Shown: positions 50,969 through 58,988 of the stretch, one piece after another
Numbering within the stretch: the first letter of the stretch is position 1
Layout of the letters: each line of letters starts with the position of its first letter
Origin: Bradyrhizobium sp. Ash2021
Lineage (GTDB): Bacteria; Pseudomonadota; Alphaproteobacteria; Rhizobiales; Xanthobacteraceae
DNA: 64,000 bases
Direction of reading: 5' to 3'
Assembly (NCBI RefSeq): GCF_031202265.1
Contig: NZ_CP100604.1
Span: forward strand, 3,516,501 to 3,580,500
The notes under the pieces: model-generated
Told to the model about the DNA's origin: nothing
Databases searched by the model: none
What the model saw: only the letters and a program-made list of their open reading frames with translations
Translations under genes and position numbers: made by a program

Positions 50969-52132
50969 TTACGCCGTTTCCGGTGCGGCTGCCTTGCGCG
51001 GCGCGAAGTGATCCGGGAGCGCCTTGAACTTGTCCAATACCCAGGCCACGCCCACCATCGCCGCCATACCGGCAACGCTGACGACGATCTGGGCGGCGAT
51101 ATCGCCTTCGATCTGGACAAGGAACCAGTGCGCGGCGAATGACAGGAATACGCCGAGGCAGAAGATCGGCAGCGAGTGCTGCCCGACGAGAACGAGCGGG
51201 CGCAGCAGGTTTGAACGCAGGGCCGGCCAGTTGCGCGGCACATACCGCACGAACACTACCGCCAGCGCCAGGAAGTGGATCAGCCGGAACATGTCGAGAT
51301 CGGATTTGTCGATCGGATAGATGACATGGATCATCCATTTCGGAATCATCGCGTCCAGCGCCGGAAGGTGCCAGGTCATCACGATCAGGAACGAGAACGC
51401 GATCCAGACGAGGGCCAGGATCAGCACGGCGCGCGACCGGATCAATGCCGCAATCTCCGCGGCTCCGTTAAGGCCGCACCAGGTCCCGAACACGAACAGC
51501 AGCTGCCACGCGAACGGATTGAAGTACCAGTTTCCTCCCGGAAACGAAGGCAGATTCCAGTCGAAATAACGTGCCAGTACGTAAAGGACCGAGGAGCCGA
51601 GCAGGGTCCAGCGTGGAATTTTGACGAGGCCCCACAGGATCGCCGGCAACGCGAGTACCAGCACGATATAGAGCGGCAGCACGTCGAGATCGACGGGCTT
51701 GAACTTCAACATCAGGGTTTGCCCTATCATCACGTCGGGGTGCTCGAGAAACAGAAAGATGTTGTACTCATTGCCGTACATCGGATTGTCGAAGCGGCGA
51801 GCGGCGCGCGCGATCTGCGCAACAAAAAACAGAAACAGGAAAATATGCGCGACGTAGAGATGCCAGGCCCGCTTCAGTAGTCGCTTGGTGGCGGCGAGGA
51901 GCTGTCCGTTGGCAACCGCCGGGCCGTAGACGAAGCCGGCGGTATATCCGGAAATGAAAACGAAGAATTCAGCGGCGTCGCTGAAACCGTAGTTGCGCAG
52001 CGTCAACCAGCTGACGATGTCGTAGGGGATGTGATCGAGAAAGACCATCCATTGTCCGATGCCCCGCACCAGATCGAGCCGCAGATCCCGCTCGGCCGGG
52101 GCCAGGAGACCATCATCATTTTGATCAGCCAT
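50969..52132 (-). CDS. opgC: OpgC-domain membrane acyltransferase
   Basis: 387 residues with about ten transmembrane helices. OpgC proteins succinylate or otherwise modify osmoregulated periplasmic glucans. The family start LRLDLVRGIGQWMVFLDHIPYD (read RLDLVRGIGQWMVFLDHIP) carries the conserved Arg, Gly and His. FSDAAEFFVFISGYTAGFVYG follows, then the helix ladder and LVGQHSLPIFCLGVFLSF near the C-terminus. ATG 52132 follows GGAGGAGG. No opgG or opgH lies nearby. Confidence 0.87.
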   Translation of the reverse strand: MADQNDDGLLAPAERDLRLDLVRGIGQWMVFLDHIPYDIVSWLTLRNYGFSDAAEFFVFISGYTAGFVYGPAVANGQLLAATKRLLKRAWHLYVAHIFLFLFFVAQIARAARRFDNPMYGNEYNIFLFLEHPDVMIGQTLMLKFKPVDLDVLPLYIVLVLALPAILWGLVKIPRWTLLGSSVLYVLARYFDWNLPSFPGGNWYFNPFAWQLLFVFGTWCGLNGAAEIAALIRSRAVLILALVWIAFSFLIVMTWHLPALDAMIPKWMIHVIYPIDKSDLDMFRLIHFLALAVVFVRYVPRNWPALRSNLLRPLVLVGQHSLPIFCLGVFLSFAAHWFLVQIEGDIAAQIVVSVAGMAAMVGVAWVLDKFKALPDHFAPRKAAAPETA

Positions 52133-52285
52133 CCCGCTTCTACCTCCTCCCTTACGGCGAAGTGTGCGTAACTTGTCCCCGCGATACAAGCTCAAACAGA
52201 CGACGTCGCTGACCCCGGCGGCAGCCGCGCGGCCTGGGGATCAGGGTACTAGCTTCAAAATATCCGCTGGCCTATCGTCGGCCCC

Positions 52286-52630
52286 ATGCGATTGAAATCA
52301 AGTATCTGGGTGGCGGCCTATCTGCGCCGCTGTCAAACCGAGGGCATCTTCGGCGCCGTACGCCGGCGCGGCGCGGAAGAAGCCGGTGCTGTCTTCGTCA
52401 AGGTGGCGACGCTTGACGGCAATGCCATGCTCTATGCGCCCGCGCCGCAGACGGTCTATGACGAGAGCCGTCCGGCCGAACGCATCTTTACCGCGGCATC
52501 GCCGCAGCCGGTGCCGGAGCAATCGGTGGAAGAACGTCTCGCCAAGGAAATCCGCTTCGACCCGGATGCCTGGATCGTCGAGACCGAGGACCGGGCAGGG
52601 CGGCACTTTCTGGATTTGGCCAACGCTTAG
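52286..52630 (+). CDS. DUF1491 protein
   Basis: 114 residues. It opens MRLKSSIWVAAYLRRCQTEG and continues RRGAEEAGAVFVKVATLDGNAML, a strand-rich layout typical of DUF1491. The conserved end is RFDPDAWIVETEDRAGRHFLD. It is probably cytoplasmic. Function unknown. It stands alone after opgC in the opposite direction. Confidence 0.82.
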   Translation: MRLKSSIWVAAYLRRCQTEGIFGAVRRRGAEEAGAVFVKVATLDGNAMLYAPAPQTVYDESRPAERIFTAASPQPVPEQSVEERLAKEIRFDPDAWIVETEDRAGRHFLDLANA

Positions 52631-53598
52631 GGCTCATTCGAACGTGTCGCTCGTGGCCAGCTTCCAAATGCAGTGAAGTGTGAGACCGGACGCACACCCG
52701 CGCTCCGCTTCGAAACTCGGTTCAGGCGGCGGCACCACGCTTTCAGGCGTGCTTCTCACAAGCGGCTTTCGAGTGCATGGCGCCGGAGCTGAAAGCCGAT
52801 TATCTCCGCCTTTCAAAAATTCTTTCGGGCGTGGTAGTCAGCCGATAGGCGACTTAAGTGGTGCCTTCAGACACCTCAAGAAGGCGGTCACACACTTGAC
52901 GGCGGTAGGCACCCGCTTCGCCCTCCTTTGGAGGTTAGCTCGATACGCCGGTAGCCTGCCGCGCAATCAGGGCATTGGACGTCGGACTTTTTCATCGGGC
53001 GAAATATGCCCCGACGACATGCCAACGTCACGGCCGCTCAAACCAGTTTCCTGAACGGCACAACCGACCGGAATGTGTGGCACGCTGCTTACCACGATCG
53101 GACCGCCGTCGGCGGCGTGGCTCATAAGCGTTTCAAGACACAGAAAAAATTTCTCAGCAAGCATGTAAGCCTCCCCCGATTCGGAAGAGTTGGTATTAAA
53201 TTACTCACGCGAGAGGGCAGTCGCTAGTCCCTGCGCATCGAAATTTTCATGAAAAAGCGTCGATTTCACAGCCTTCATTCCGTTGAGCCCAATTAATTTA
53301 GTTCGTCTCTACCGAACGAGCGGCAGGTCGAAAAACTACAAGCACGCTGACCCATTCCGGGGTGAGTAGCGCCCAATACACCCAGCCCGGTCTCGCAGTT
53401 GCGGGATGGTGGCTTTGCCATACCTAGGGAAGGGAGCAACCCCTGGGCGCCCATAGCGCGGTTGCTCGCCGCCGCCGAACCTTGCCGACATGGGCGGAGC
53501 GGCTGAGGTCTGGCGAGCGACACGAAGCAACGGAGCCCCGACATCGATGCCAGGCTGGTCTGCCGACTCGGAGTCAGGGCCTCGTGCCGAGATCATAG
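52631..53598. other. Nearly gene-free kilobase
   Basis: Only one small minus-strand ORF with a good ribosome site stands out (52967-53164). The rest has no coding-like frame, lower GC patches (53130-53310), and a short hairpin CACGC-CTTTCAG-like around 52735-52755 (arms CACGC and GCGTG). It might hold decayed mobile DNA or an untranslated RNA; neither is shown. Confidence 0.5.
52967..53164 (-). CDS. Small protein of unknown function
   Basis: 65 residues, opening MLAEKFFLCLETLMSHAADG and then VVSSVPHIPVG. The ribosome site is strong (GGGGGAGG, six bases before ATG). I recall short proteins with a similar 'MLAExFFLxLETL ... STSPHVPV' start in Bradyrhizobium-type genomes, which supports it as a gene. 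The last ~25 residues look unlike those and may be altered by a frameshift. No function can be given. Confidence 0.5.
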   Translation of the reverse strand: MLAEKFFLCLETLMSHAADGGPIVVSSVPHIPVGCAVQETGLSGRDVGMSSGHISPDEKVRRPMP

Positions 53599-53610
53599 GG
53601 AGGTGAGGCC

Positions 53611-53967
53611 CTGGAGATCGAACGCACTGCATTTGGCACTATCACGATTGACGGAAAGACCTATGAACACGACGTGATCATTCGTCTGTCCGGCGAAGTG
53701 GCAAGGCGGAAGAAAAAGCTGTCGAAGCGGTACTACGGCACCTCGCATGTCCTCTCGAAGGACGAAGCGAAGTTCGTCTTTGAGAAGGGATGCGAGCAGC
53801 TGGTTCTTGGCTCGGGTCAGATGGGCAACGTGCATCTGTCTCCGGAAGCTGAGGCGTATTTTGCGAAAAAGGGTTGCACGGTCCTGTTGCAGCCGACTCC
53901 CGAGGCGATTCGCACGTTCAACAATTCGCATGCGAAGAAGATCGGCCTTTTTCACGTTACCTGCTGA
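53611..53967 (+). CDS. Mth938/NDUFAF3-like domain protein with apparent CTG start
   Basis: 118 residues of the Mth938-like fold. The body is IDGKTYEHDVIIRLSG, KLSKRYYGTSHVLSKDEAKFVFE, LVLGSGQMGNVHLSPEAEAYF and PTPEAIRTFNNSHAKKIGLFH, nearly all of a normal domain. The frame is closed by TAG at 53596, and the only ATG/GTG/TTG downstream (GTG 53674) would remove the first beta strands. CTG 53611 sits seven bases after GGAGG within GGGAGGTGA, a nearly perfect Shine-Dalgarno, so I take CTG as the start. The eukaryotic homologue helps complex I assembly; the bacterial role is unclear. Confidence 0.72.
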   Translation: MEIERTAFGTITIDGKTYEHDVIIRLSGEVARRKKKLSKRYYGTSHVLSKDEAKFVFEKGCEQLVLGSGQMGNVHLSPEAEAYFAKKGCTVLLQPTPEAIRTFNNSHAKKIGLFHVTC

Positions 53968-54182
53968 ATCGGGCCGGTCGCGACTGCGCTGCGGCGCATG
54001 AGCAAAGTCCGGGAGGCCGCTGAGGGTCTTCCGCAACAGTGAGGCATTCCTCGACTTTGGCTTGCAGCATCGTGGCGTCGCACAACTTCACCGCGTAGCC
54101 TCCGCGTCAATTCGCGACTCATCTCCCTTGGATTATTAGGATATGCCTTGTCGTTGTCATAAAATCTTCATACGCCATCCCG

Positions 54183-55778
54183 ATGGAGATATCGTTGAAC
54201 GCGCGGCAGCCAATCGCGAGCGATGCGGGCACTGGCATTGCTGTGCGCCCGGGTGCGGAAATTGAACTTAAGCTGCTTGCGCCGCAAGGAGCCCTCGAAA
54301 AACTGCGCGAGGCGCCCGTCATCGTGCAGCATGCGCGCAACCGGGGTGCGTTTCACCGGCTGGAAACGGTGTACTACGACACGCCGGAGCGGCTGCTGTT
54401 CCAACATGGCATGTCGCTGCGCGTGCGACACAGCGGCAAGCACTTCATCCAGACACTGAAGCTTCCACCCAATAGCGGGCAACCGCTGGCGCGACGGCAG
54501 TGGGAAGCGCCGGTTGACGGCATCACCCCTGATCTGGCGCGGCTTCCCGCCGACGAGGTCGGTGATCCCGTGACGACACTGACCAACGACGCACTGGTGC
54601 CGGTTTTCGCCACCAAAGTTCGCCGGCATGCGCGGCAGCTCGACCTGCCCGATGCGTCGGTTGAAATCGCATTCGACGAGGGGACGATCGAGGCCGGTGC
54701 GCGCCAGCAAGTCCTGTCGGAAATCGAACTCGAATTGAAGAGTGGCAATGCCGGCGTCTTGTTCGATCTCGGAACGCAGTTGCTCGACGCTGCGCCGCTA
54801 CGGGTCGGCACGCGCAGCAAGGCGGAACGCGGCTATGCGCTCGCATTCGACGTGGTGCAGTCTGCGGCGAAAGCTGAGTCATTCAGCGTTACCGCGGAGC
54901 ATGTGGTCGACGACGTCATCGCACTCCTGGTGGGGTCCTGCTGGCATCATCTTCTTAAAAATCACAGGGTGGCGGAGGAGGGATCGGACCCCGAAGGCGT
55001 GCACCAGATGCGCGTCGCCTTGCGGCGTTTGCGGACGATCTGTGCGCTGTTCCGGCGCGATATTCCGTCGCCCGCATTCCAGGCGGTCAACAGCGAGGCG
55101 AAGTGGCTGATGCAGCAGCTCGGCCCGGCGCGGGATTGGGATGTATTCGCCGAGGCGACCACCACTCGCCTGGTCACGGCGGCTCCGGAGGTCAACCTCG
55201 GCGGCCTGCGCGAGGCGGTCGAACGGCAGCGCAAGTCGAGCTACGCCACGTTGCAGATCGTTCTCGCCGATCCCCGTTGCAGCCGCTTCCTGCTCTCGCT
55301 GGGGCATTTGGTAGAACGCCGCGGCTGGCGCAACGAGGTCGACAGCGAAGCGCTGGCCGTCCTGTCGCAACCGATACCGACGCTTGCCGATAAAATTCTG
55401 GCACGATTGCATCGCAAGGCCCTCAAGCGTGGCGCGCATTTCCGGCAGCTCAACATCGGTGCGCAGCACGATCTCAGAATCGATCTCAAGAAATTGCGCT
55501 ATGCGGCGGAGTTCTTCCTGCCGCTTTATGCCACCCATGCGCCCGCGAAGCGCTACGTGAGGCGGCTCGCCAGGCTCCAGGCCAGTCTGGGACGCGTGCG
55601 CGACATCGCAAGCACCCGCATCCTGCTCGATGCCATCCGGCAGGACGACCAGCCTGAGCTTCATCTCGCCATCGGGGCGGTGGCCGGCTGGCAAGCCCGC
55701 GATCAGATGGCGGTGACGAAAACGTTGCGCAGGAGATGGCGGCGGTTCAAGGCGACGCCGGCGTTCTGGGGCCGGTAA
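54183..55778 (+). CDS. CYTH and CHAD domain protein
   Basis: 531 residues. The N-terminal CYTH domain carries E26-I-E-L-K30 (the ExExK metal/phosphate motif), with YDTPERLL and LRVRHSGKHFIQTLK, and would bind polyphosphate or triphosphate. The C-terminal CHAD domain (about 240-520) is helical with conserved His/Arg/Lys: GVHQMRVALRRLRTICALF, DWDVFAE, HDLRIDLKKLRYAAEFF. CHAD domains bind polyphosphate granules. It may be a short-chain polyphosphatase or granule-associated protein. The gene stands alone. Confidence 0.9.
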   Translation: MEISLNARQPIASDAGTGIAVRPGAEIELKLLAPQGALEKLREAPVIVQHARNRGAFHRLETVYYDTPERLLFQHGMSLRVRHSGKHFIQTLKLPPNSGQPLARRQWEAPVDGITPDLARLPADEVGDPVTTLTNDALVPVFATKVRRHARQLDLPDASVEIAFDEGTIEAGARQQVLSEIELELKSGNAGVLFDLGTQLLDAAPLRVGTRSKAERGYALAFDVVQSAAKAESFSVTAEHVVDDVIALLVGSCWHHLLKNHRVAEEGSDPEGVHQMRVALRRLRTICALFRRDIPSPAFQAVNSEAKWLMQQLGPARDWDVFAEATTTRLVTAAPEVNLGGLREAVERQRKSSYATLQIVLADPRCSRFLLSLGHLVERRGWRNEVDSEALAVLSQPIPTLADKILARLHRKALKRGAHFRQLNIGAQHDLRIDLKKLRYAAEFFLPLYATHAPAKRYVRRLARLQASLGRVRDIASTRILLDAIRQDDQPELHLAIGAVAGWQARDQMAVTKTLRRRWRRFKATPAFWGR

Positions 55779-55828
55779 CCTGCGATGCTCGCGGCCAACT
55801 ATCTGGCCTTCATCAAGCTCGCATCAAC

Positions 55829-56806
55829 TTAGCGCCCCGAGCCATCCGTGCCCGTTCTTACAGCGGGTGCGGTGCCCGGCTGCACGGCCGGACGCGTTTG
55901 CGCGGGCGCTGTGCGCGCGCGGTTGCGCTCGTCGTCGTAAAGCGAGGGGCGATATTTGGCGCGGGTGACCGCCATGGTCGAGCCACGCCACGCCGCCAGC
56001 ATGACCAGGGCGGATCGTTCGCTCAGGCGGTCGTAAAGCCGCGACAGCCGGTAGACATTGTGCACCGAGGAGCCGAATTCGGGATTGAGGAACATCAGCA
56101 CCCGCTGGAAAACCGCGCTTGGCATATCCAGCGCGCGCATCGCCGCGGCCAGCGGTTCGCCGCCGGGGTCGTTGACCACCTGGGCAGCGATCCGCGTCGG
56201 CAGGATCAAGGCATCGCCGAGCTCGAGGATGAAGTTTTCGCTGTCTTCGGCAAACGCTGCCATCTCCAGCGTCTCGATGGCGCGCGCGGCGCGGGCAGCC
56301 GGAATCCGCGCCGAAGCCTTCAGCGGTGTTGCATTGAGATTGTGCAGGATCAGCGCGCGCTCGCTGGCGCTGGCTGCGAAAAACATGTCGCTGATTTCGG
56401 CGGCATCGTTCGGCCGCATCGACAAATTCGATGCCATCCGCAACTGCGCTTCGGTCGGCGCCTTGAGCGGCGGCGTTTCCGCCGGGAACGTGGGAATCGC
56501 CGATGCGACCGGCACGATCTGGCCGGGGTCGGAACGCCGTAATCCGAGCTTGTTCAAAATTTCAGCCGGGGTCGCCGGATAGACCGCAAGCCGGGCCCGC
56601 ACGGCCGCGCGGGTGGCGTCGTCGACCTCTTCGATCAGGCGGGAGGTCAATTCGATGAATTGCCGCTCCTCGTCGCCGGAATGGGAGTTGGCCTGAACAT
56701 AGAGATCGGTCAGCACGCGCAGCAAAGTAGGGCGGATATCGACGCCCTCGCGGCGCGAGAGCGTCATCAAGCCGTCGAAACCCGGAAACAGGGGAGTTGC
56801 AGTCAT
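55829..56806 (-). CDS. DUF2336 protein
   Basis: 325 residues, mostly helical, opening TPLFPGFDGLMTLSRREG. The DUF2336 core includes FIELTSRLIEEVDDATRAAVRARLA, PAEILNKLGLRRSD and SERALILHNLNATPL. The C-terminal ~50 residues are Arg/Thr/Pro-rich and disordered. It is an intact paralogue-type counterpart of the broken DUF2336 gene at 19.3-20.4 kb. Its upstream region has two CtrA boxes, one ending 52 bases before the ATG, so cell-cycle control is plausible. Confidence 0.85.
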   Translation of the reverse strand: MTATPLFPGFDGLMTLSRREGVDIRPTLLRVLTDLYVQANSHSGDEERQFIELTSRLIEEVDDATRAAVRARLAVYPATPAEILNKLGLRRSDPGQIVPVASAIPTFPAETPPLKAPTEAQLRMASNLSMRPNDAAEISDMFFAASASERALILHNLNATPLKASARIPAARAARAIETLEMAAFAEDSENFILELGDALILPTRIAAQVVNDPGGEPLAAAMRALDMPSAVFQRVLMFLNPEFGSSVHNVYRLSRLYDRLSERSALVMLAAWRGSTMAVTRAKYRPSLYDDERNRARTAPAQTRPAVQPGTAPAVRTGTDGSGR

Positions 56807-56857
56807 GTCAGCGTACGCGACTTTGGAGGTTCTAACCCCCAGCCTACGCGGGCGGCT

Positions 56858-56873
56858 TTAAGAGTCGGTTAAG
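56858..56873. promoter_or_regulatory. CtrA box (TTAA-N7-TTAAG)
   Basis: TTAA-GAGTCGG-TTAAG. Both half-sites of the CtrA consensus are intact at the right spacing. It lies 52 bases before the DUF2336 start, a position suited to the -35 region of that promoter. Confidence 0.5.
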
Positions 56874-56959
56874 GAAAACAACCGGTGAAGAAATCGGATA
56901 AAATTGGCGGGGTGTCGAACGACCACAGCGGCTGATCCGTAATCGGCCCTGTCCATAAA

Positions 56960-56975
56960 TTAACATGCCGTTAAC
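56960..56975 (+). promoter_or_regulatory. CtrA box (TTAA-N7-TTAAC), full consensus
   Basis: TTAA-CATGCCG-TTAAC matches the CtrA consensus TTAA-N7-TTAAC at every defined base. It lies 72 bases before the small MCTIIEFP gene and 102 bases from the other box in the same 240-base intergenic region. Confidence 0.6.
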
Positions 56976-57046
56976 CACATGCTGTTCTTAATGATGGCAT
57001 GTCGCCGGCCAGATGATGTCCGCGCGGCAACGAAAGAGAACGGAAC

Positions 57047-57241
57047 ATGTGCACCATCATTGAATTTCCGGCGGATGCGGCTTCGCGGCGGCCGGGCATG
57101 GATGGCGCGTCACGCGAGGGGCTGGGAACCTTGCTGATCCTTCCCGTTGTCCGGATCGAACGCGGCACCGACGGTACGAGCGGTGGGCGTGGACCGGAAG
57201 AAGGTGCAGCACCCGGTCGCCGTCGCCGTCGGCGCCCCTGA
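57047..57241 (+). CDS. Small conserved protein with Arg-rich tail
   Basis: 64 residues opening MCTIIEFPADAASRRPG, with a hydrophobic core segment (LGTLLILPVVRIERG) and a C-terminal GRRRRRRP tail. I recall similar short proteins in Bradyrhizobium. No domain or function is recognised. GAGAACGGAAC precedes the ATG. It is probably controlled by the CtrA box 72 bases upstream. It may be co-transcribed with the lipoprotein 16 bases downstream. Confidence 0.65.
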   Translation: MCTIIEFPADAASRRPGMDGASREGLGTLLILPVVRIERGTDGTSGGRGPEEGAAPGRRRRRRP

Positions 57242-57257
57242 CATTGGACGTTTGAAA

Positions 57258-58034
57258 ATGCCGGAGATGTGCCTTCCGATCCGGACTACCGGAGTTCGGC
57301 GATCACTACCGGCTCTCGCTCTCTGCTTGATCGGCGCAGCCCTAGGCGGCTGCAGCGGCGGCGATTTCGGCCGTACCCGCCAGGACTTTCGCAACGACGA
57401 CATGCACAGCTGGTTGGGCGCCGAGGTGACCGGCAGCGTCGGCCTCAAGGCGTCGCAGTTCCAGCTCACCGACAATGAACGCCAGCTGCGTGATCTCGCA
57501 TATCCCCTGATCGAGCCGCCGCATTCGCGCCCGGCCTGGAAGAGCGTGTTCGGTGACTACCAGCCGCTGCCTTCGCCGTGGCGGCAGAAGGTCGTGTTCG
57601 ACCGCACCACCTACGGGCGCACCCTGATCGACGAGCCGCACCGCTCGCACACCTCGCGCTATCAGCAGTTGATCGAGGACGTGCGCGACGACATCACCCG
57701 GTTCGAGCCATTCTTCGCCTCGGCCGCGCGCGTGATCGAACTAGACCGCAAGCGCAATGCGAGTCTCAAGATGGTGTCGGAGCTGTCGCCGCCCGAACGG
57801 GCCGACGCGATCGCCCGCATGGAAGAGAACAGCCTGATCGTGCAGTGGGTCCAGCAATGCCTGGAGCGGCGGATCTCGTCCTATCGCTGGGCGCTGGAGC
57901 GGCTGGTGATCCAGGCGCCGGATAATATCGCCGCCGAAGCCGACCGGCTGATCGGCGAACTCGCAGCCCAAACCGCCAATCCGCCGGTGGCAGCCCAGCC
58001 CGTGATCGGGCGCGCCGTGACGGTGAAGGGCTAA
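57258..58034 (+). CDS. Lipoprotein of unknown function
   Basis: 258 residues. The N-terminal signal ends in a lipobox, ALCLIGAALGGC-SGG, so the Cys is lipidated after signal peptidase II. The mature part is helical with LTDNERQLRDLAYPLIEPPHSRPAW and KSVFGDYQP, then EDVRDDITRFEPFFASAARVIELDRKR (parts quoted separately) and a coiled C-terminal half. No known domain is recognised. ATG 57258; a longer frame overlaps the preceding gene and is rejected because it would bury the signal. Confidence 0.78.
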   Translation: MPEMCLPIRTTGVRRSLPALALCLIGAALGGCSGGDFGRTRQDFRNDDMHSWLGAEVTGSVGLKASQFQLTDNERQLRDLAYPLIEPPHSRPAWKSVFGDYQPLPSPWRQKVVFDRTTYGRTLIDEPHRSHTSRYQQLIEDVRDDITRFEPFFASAARVIELDRKRNASLKMVSELSPPERADAIARMEENSLIVQWVQQCLERRISSYRWALERLVIQAPDNIAAEADRLIGELAAQTANPPVAAQPVIGRAVTVKG

Positions 58035-58035
58035 A

Positions 58036-58893
58036 CTATCGCTTGCGCTTGGTGGCAAGCCCGGCGCGGCCCGCTTTGGGGCGCTGCTTCTGAAGTTTCG
58101 CGATAAAGTTCTGCAACGCATCTGACGGCGGCCGGGCTGCGCTATAGGCAAGCCCGACCTGACGCTTCACGTCGACCTCGATCTCGCGCACGACGACGTC
58201 GGGATTGGCGCGCGCCACGCCTTCCGGAACGATGGCAATGCCGACGCCGGCGGCGACCAGCGCCATCGCCCAGTCCTCCGATTCGGCGATGGCCGCGGGC
58301 TGGCGTGCCGATGCGTTGCGGCCGAAGAACGCGCTCTGCTCGCAGTGGCAGCGATCGATCATCGGCATGCCGGCAAGGTCCGAGGTGCGAAGCCGTTCTT
58401 TCAGAACGAGCGGATGCGATGGCGGCAGTGCTGCGACATAGCGTTCGACCCAGAGTGGAATGAAGTGCTCGCCGGCGTCGATGATGTTCTTGGAAATGAT
58501 CCGCGCATCCGCGGCTTCCTTGATGCCGACCAGACGGAGCGCAATCTCGGAATTGCCGGTCAGCGGCTTCAGCAAGGCGATCGTGCGGGGCTGATCCAGC
58601 GTGCGCATCAGGCCGAGCGTCAGCGCATGCCGGGTCGACGGCTTTCTGAACAGATTTCGCGCAGCATCGGTGTCGTCGATGATGCGGCGGGCCGCCGCGT
58701 AAAACTGTTCGGCCGACGCCGTCGGCGCGACGCCCTTCTTGTGCCGGATGAACAGCGTGGTGCCGAGCTCGGCTTCCAGATGGGTGATCGCGGCCGAGAT
58801 CGAGGGCTGCGAGATGAAGCAGCGTTTGGCCGCAGCAGTCAGGTTACGTTCCCGGAACACCGAGGCGAAATACCGAAGCTCGCGGATATCCAT
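58036..58893 (-). CDS. LysR-family transcriptional regulator
   Basis: 285 residues. The N-terminal winged helix has FRERNLTAAAKRCFISQPSISAAITHLE, typical LTTR helix-turn-helix (read LTAAAKRCFISQPSIS), followed by LGTTLFIRHKKGVAPT. The C-terminal co-inducer domain is recognisable by MALVAAGVGIAIVPEG. It is divergent from an MBL-fold hydrolase 95 bases away, so it most likely activates that gene. Effector unknown. Confidence 0.9.
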   Translation of the reverse strand: MDIRELRYFASVFRERNLTAAAKRCFISQPSISAAITHLEAELGTTLFIRHKKGVAPTASAEQFYAAARRIIDDTDAARNLFRKPSTRHALTLGLMRTLDQPRTIALLKPLTGNSEIALRLVGIKEAADARIISKNIIDAGEHFIPLWVERYVAALPPSHPLVLKERLRTSDLAGMPMIDRCHCEQSAFFGRNASARQPAAIAESEDWAMALVAAGVGIAIVPEGVARANPDVVVREIEVDVKRQVGLAYSAARPPSDALQNFIAKLQKQRPKAGRAGLATKRKR

Positions 58894-58903
58894 AGTTCTA
58901 TCC

Positions 58904-58921
58904 TATCGATGATATCTGATA
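58904..58921. promoter_or_regulatory. Candidate LysR-regulator binding site
   Basis: TATC-N10-GATA dyad (58904-58921) between the divergent lysR and metallo-hydrolase genes, close to the lysR start. It resembles an LTTR box in being an interrupted dyad in an AT-rich spot, but it does not fit the strict T-N11-A core. Confidence 0.35.
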
Positions 58922-58988
58922 TGAATATTTTACCTATGGAAATTCAGATGGCAAGCAGGGCACCTGACCTCCAGCCAGGGAATTCGTC

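Noticed and set aside
53290..53600. Riboswitch, RNase P or tmRNA-like RNA before the Mth938-like gene
   Set aside because: Some GC-rich dyads are present, but none of the conserved core sequences of those RNAs.
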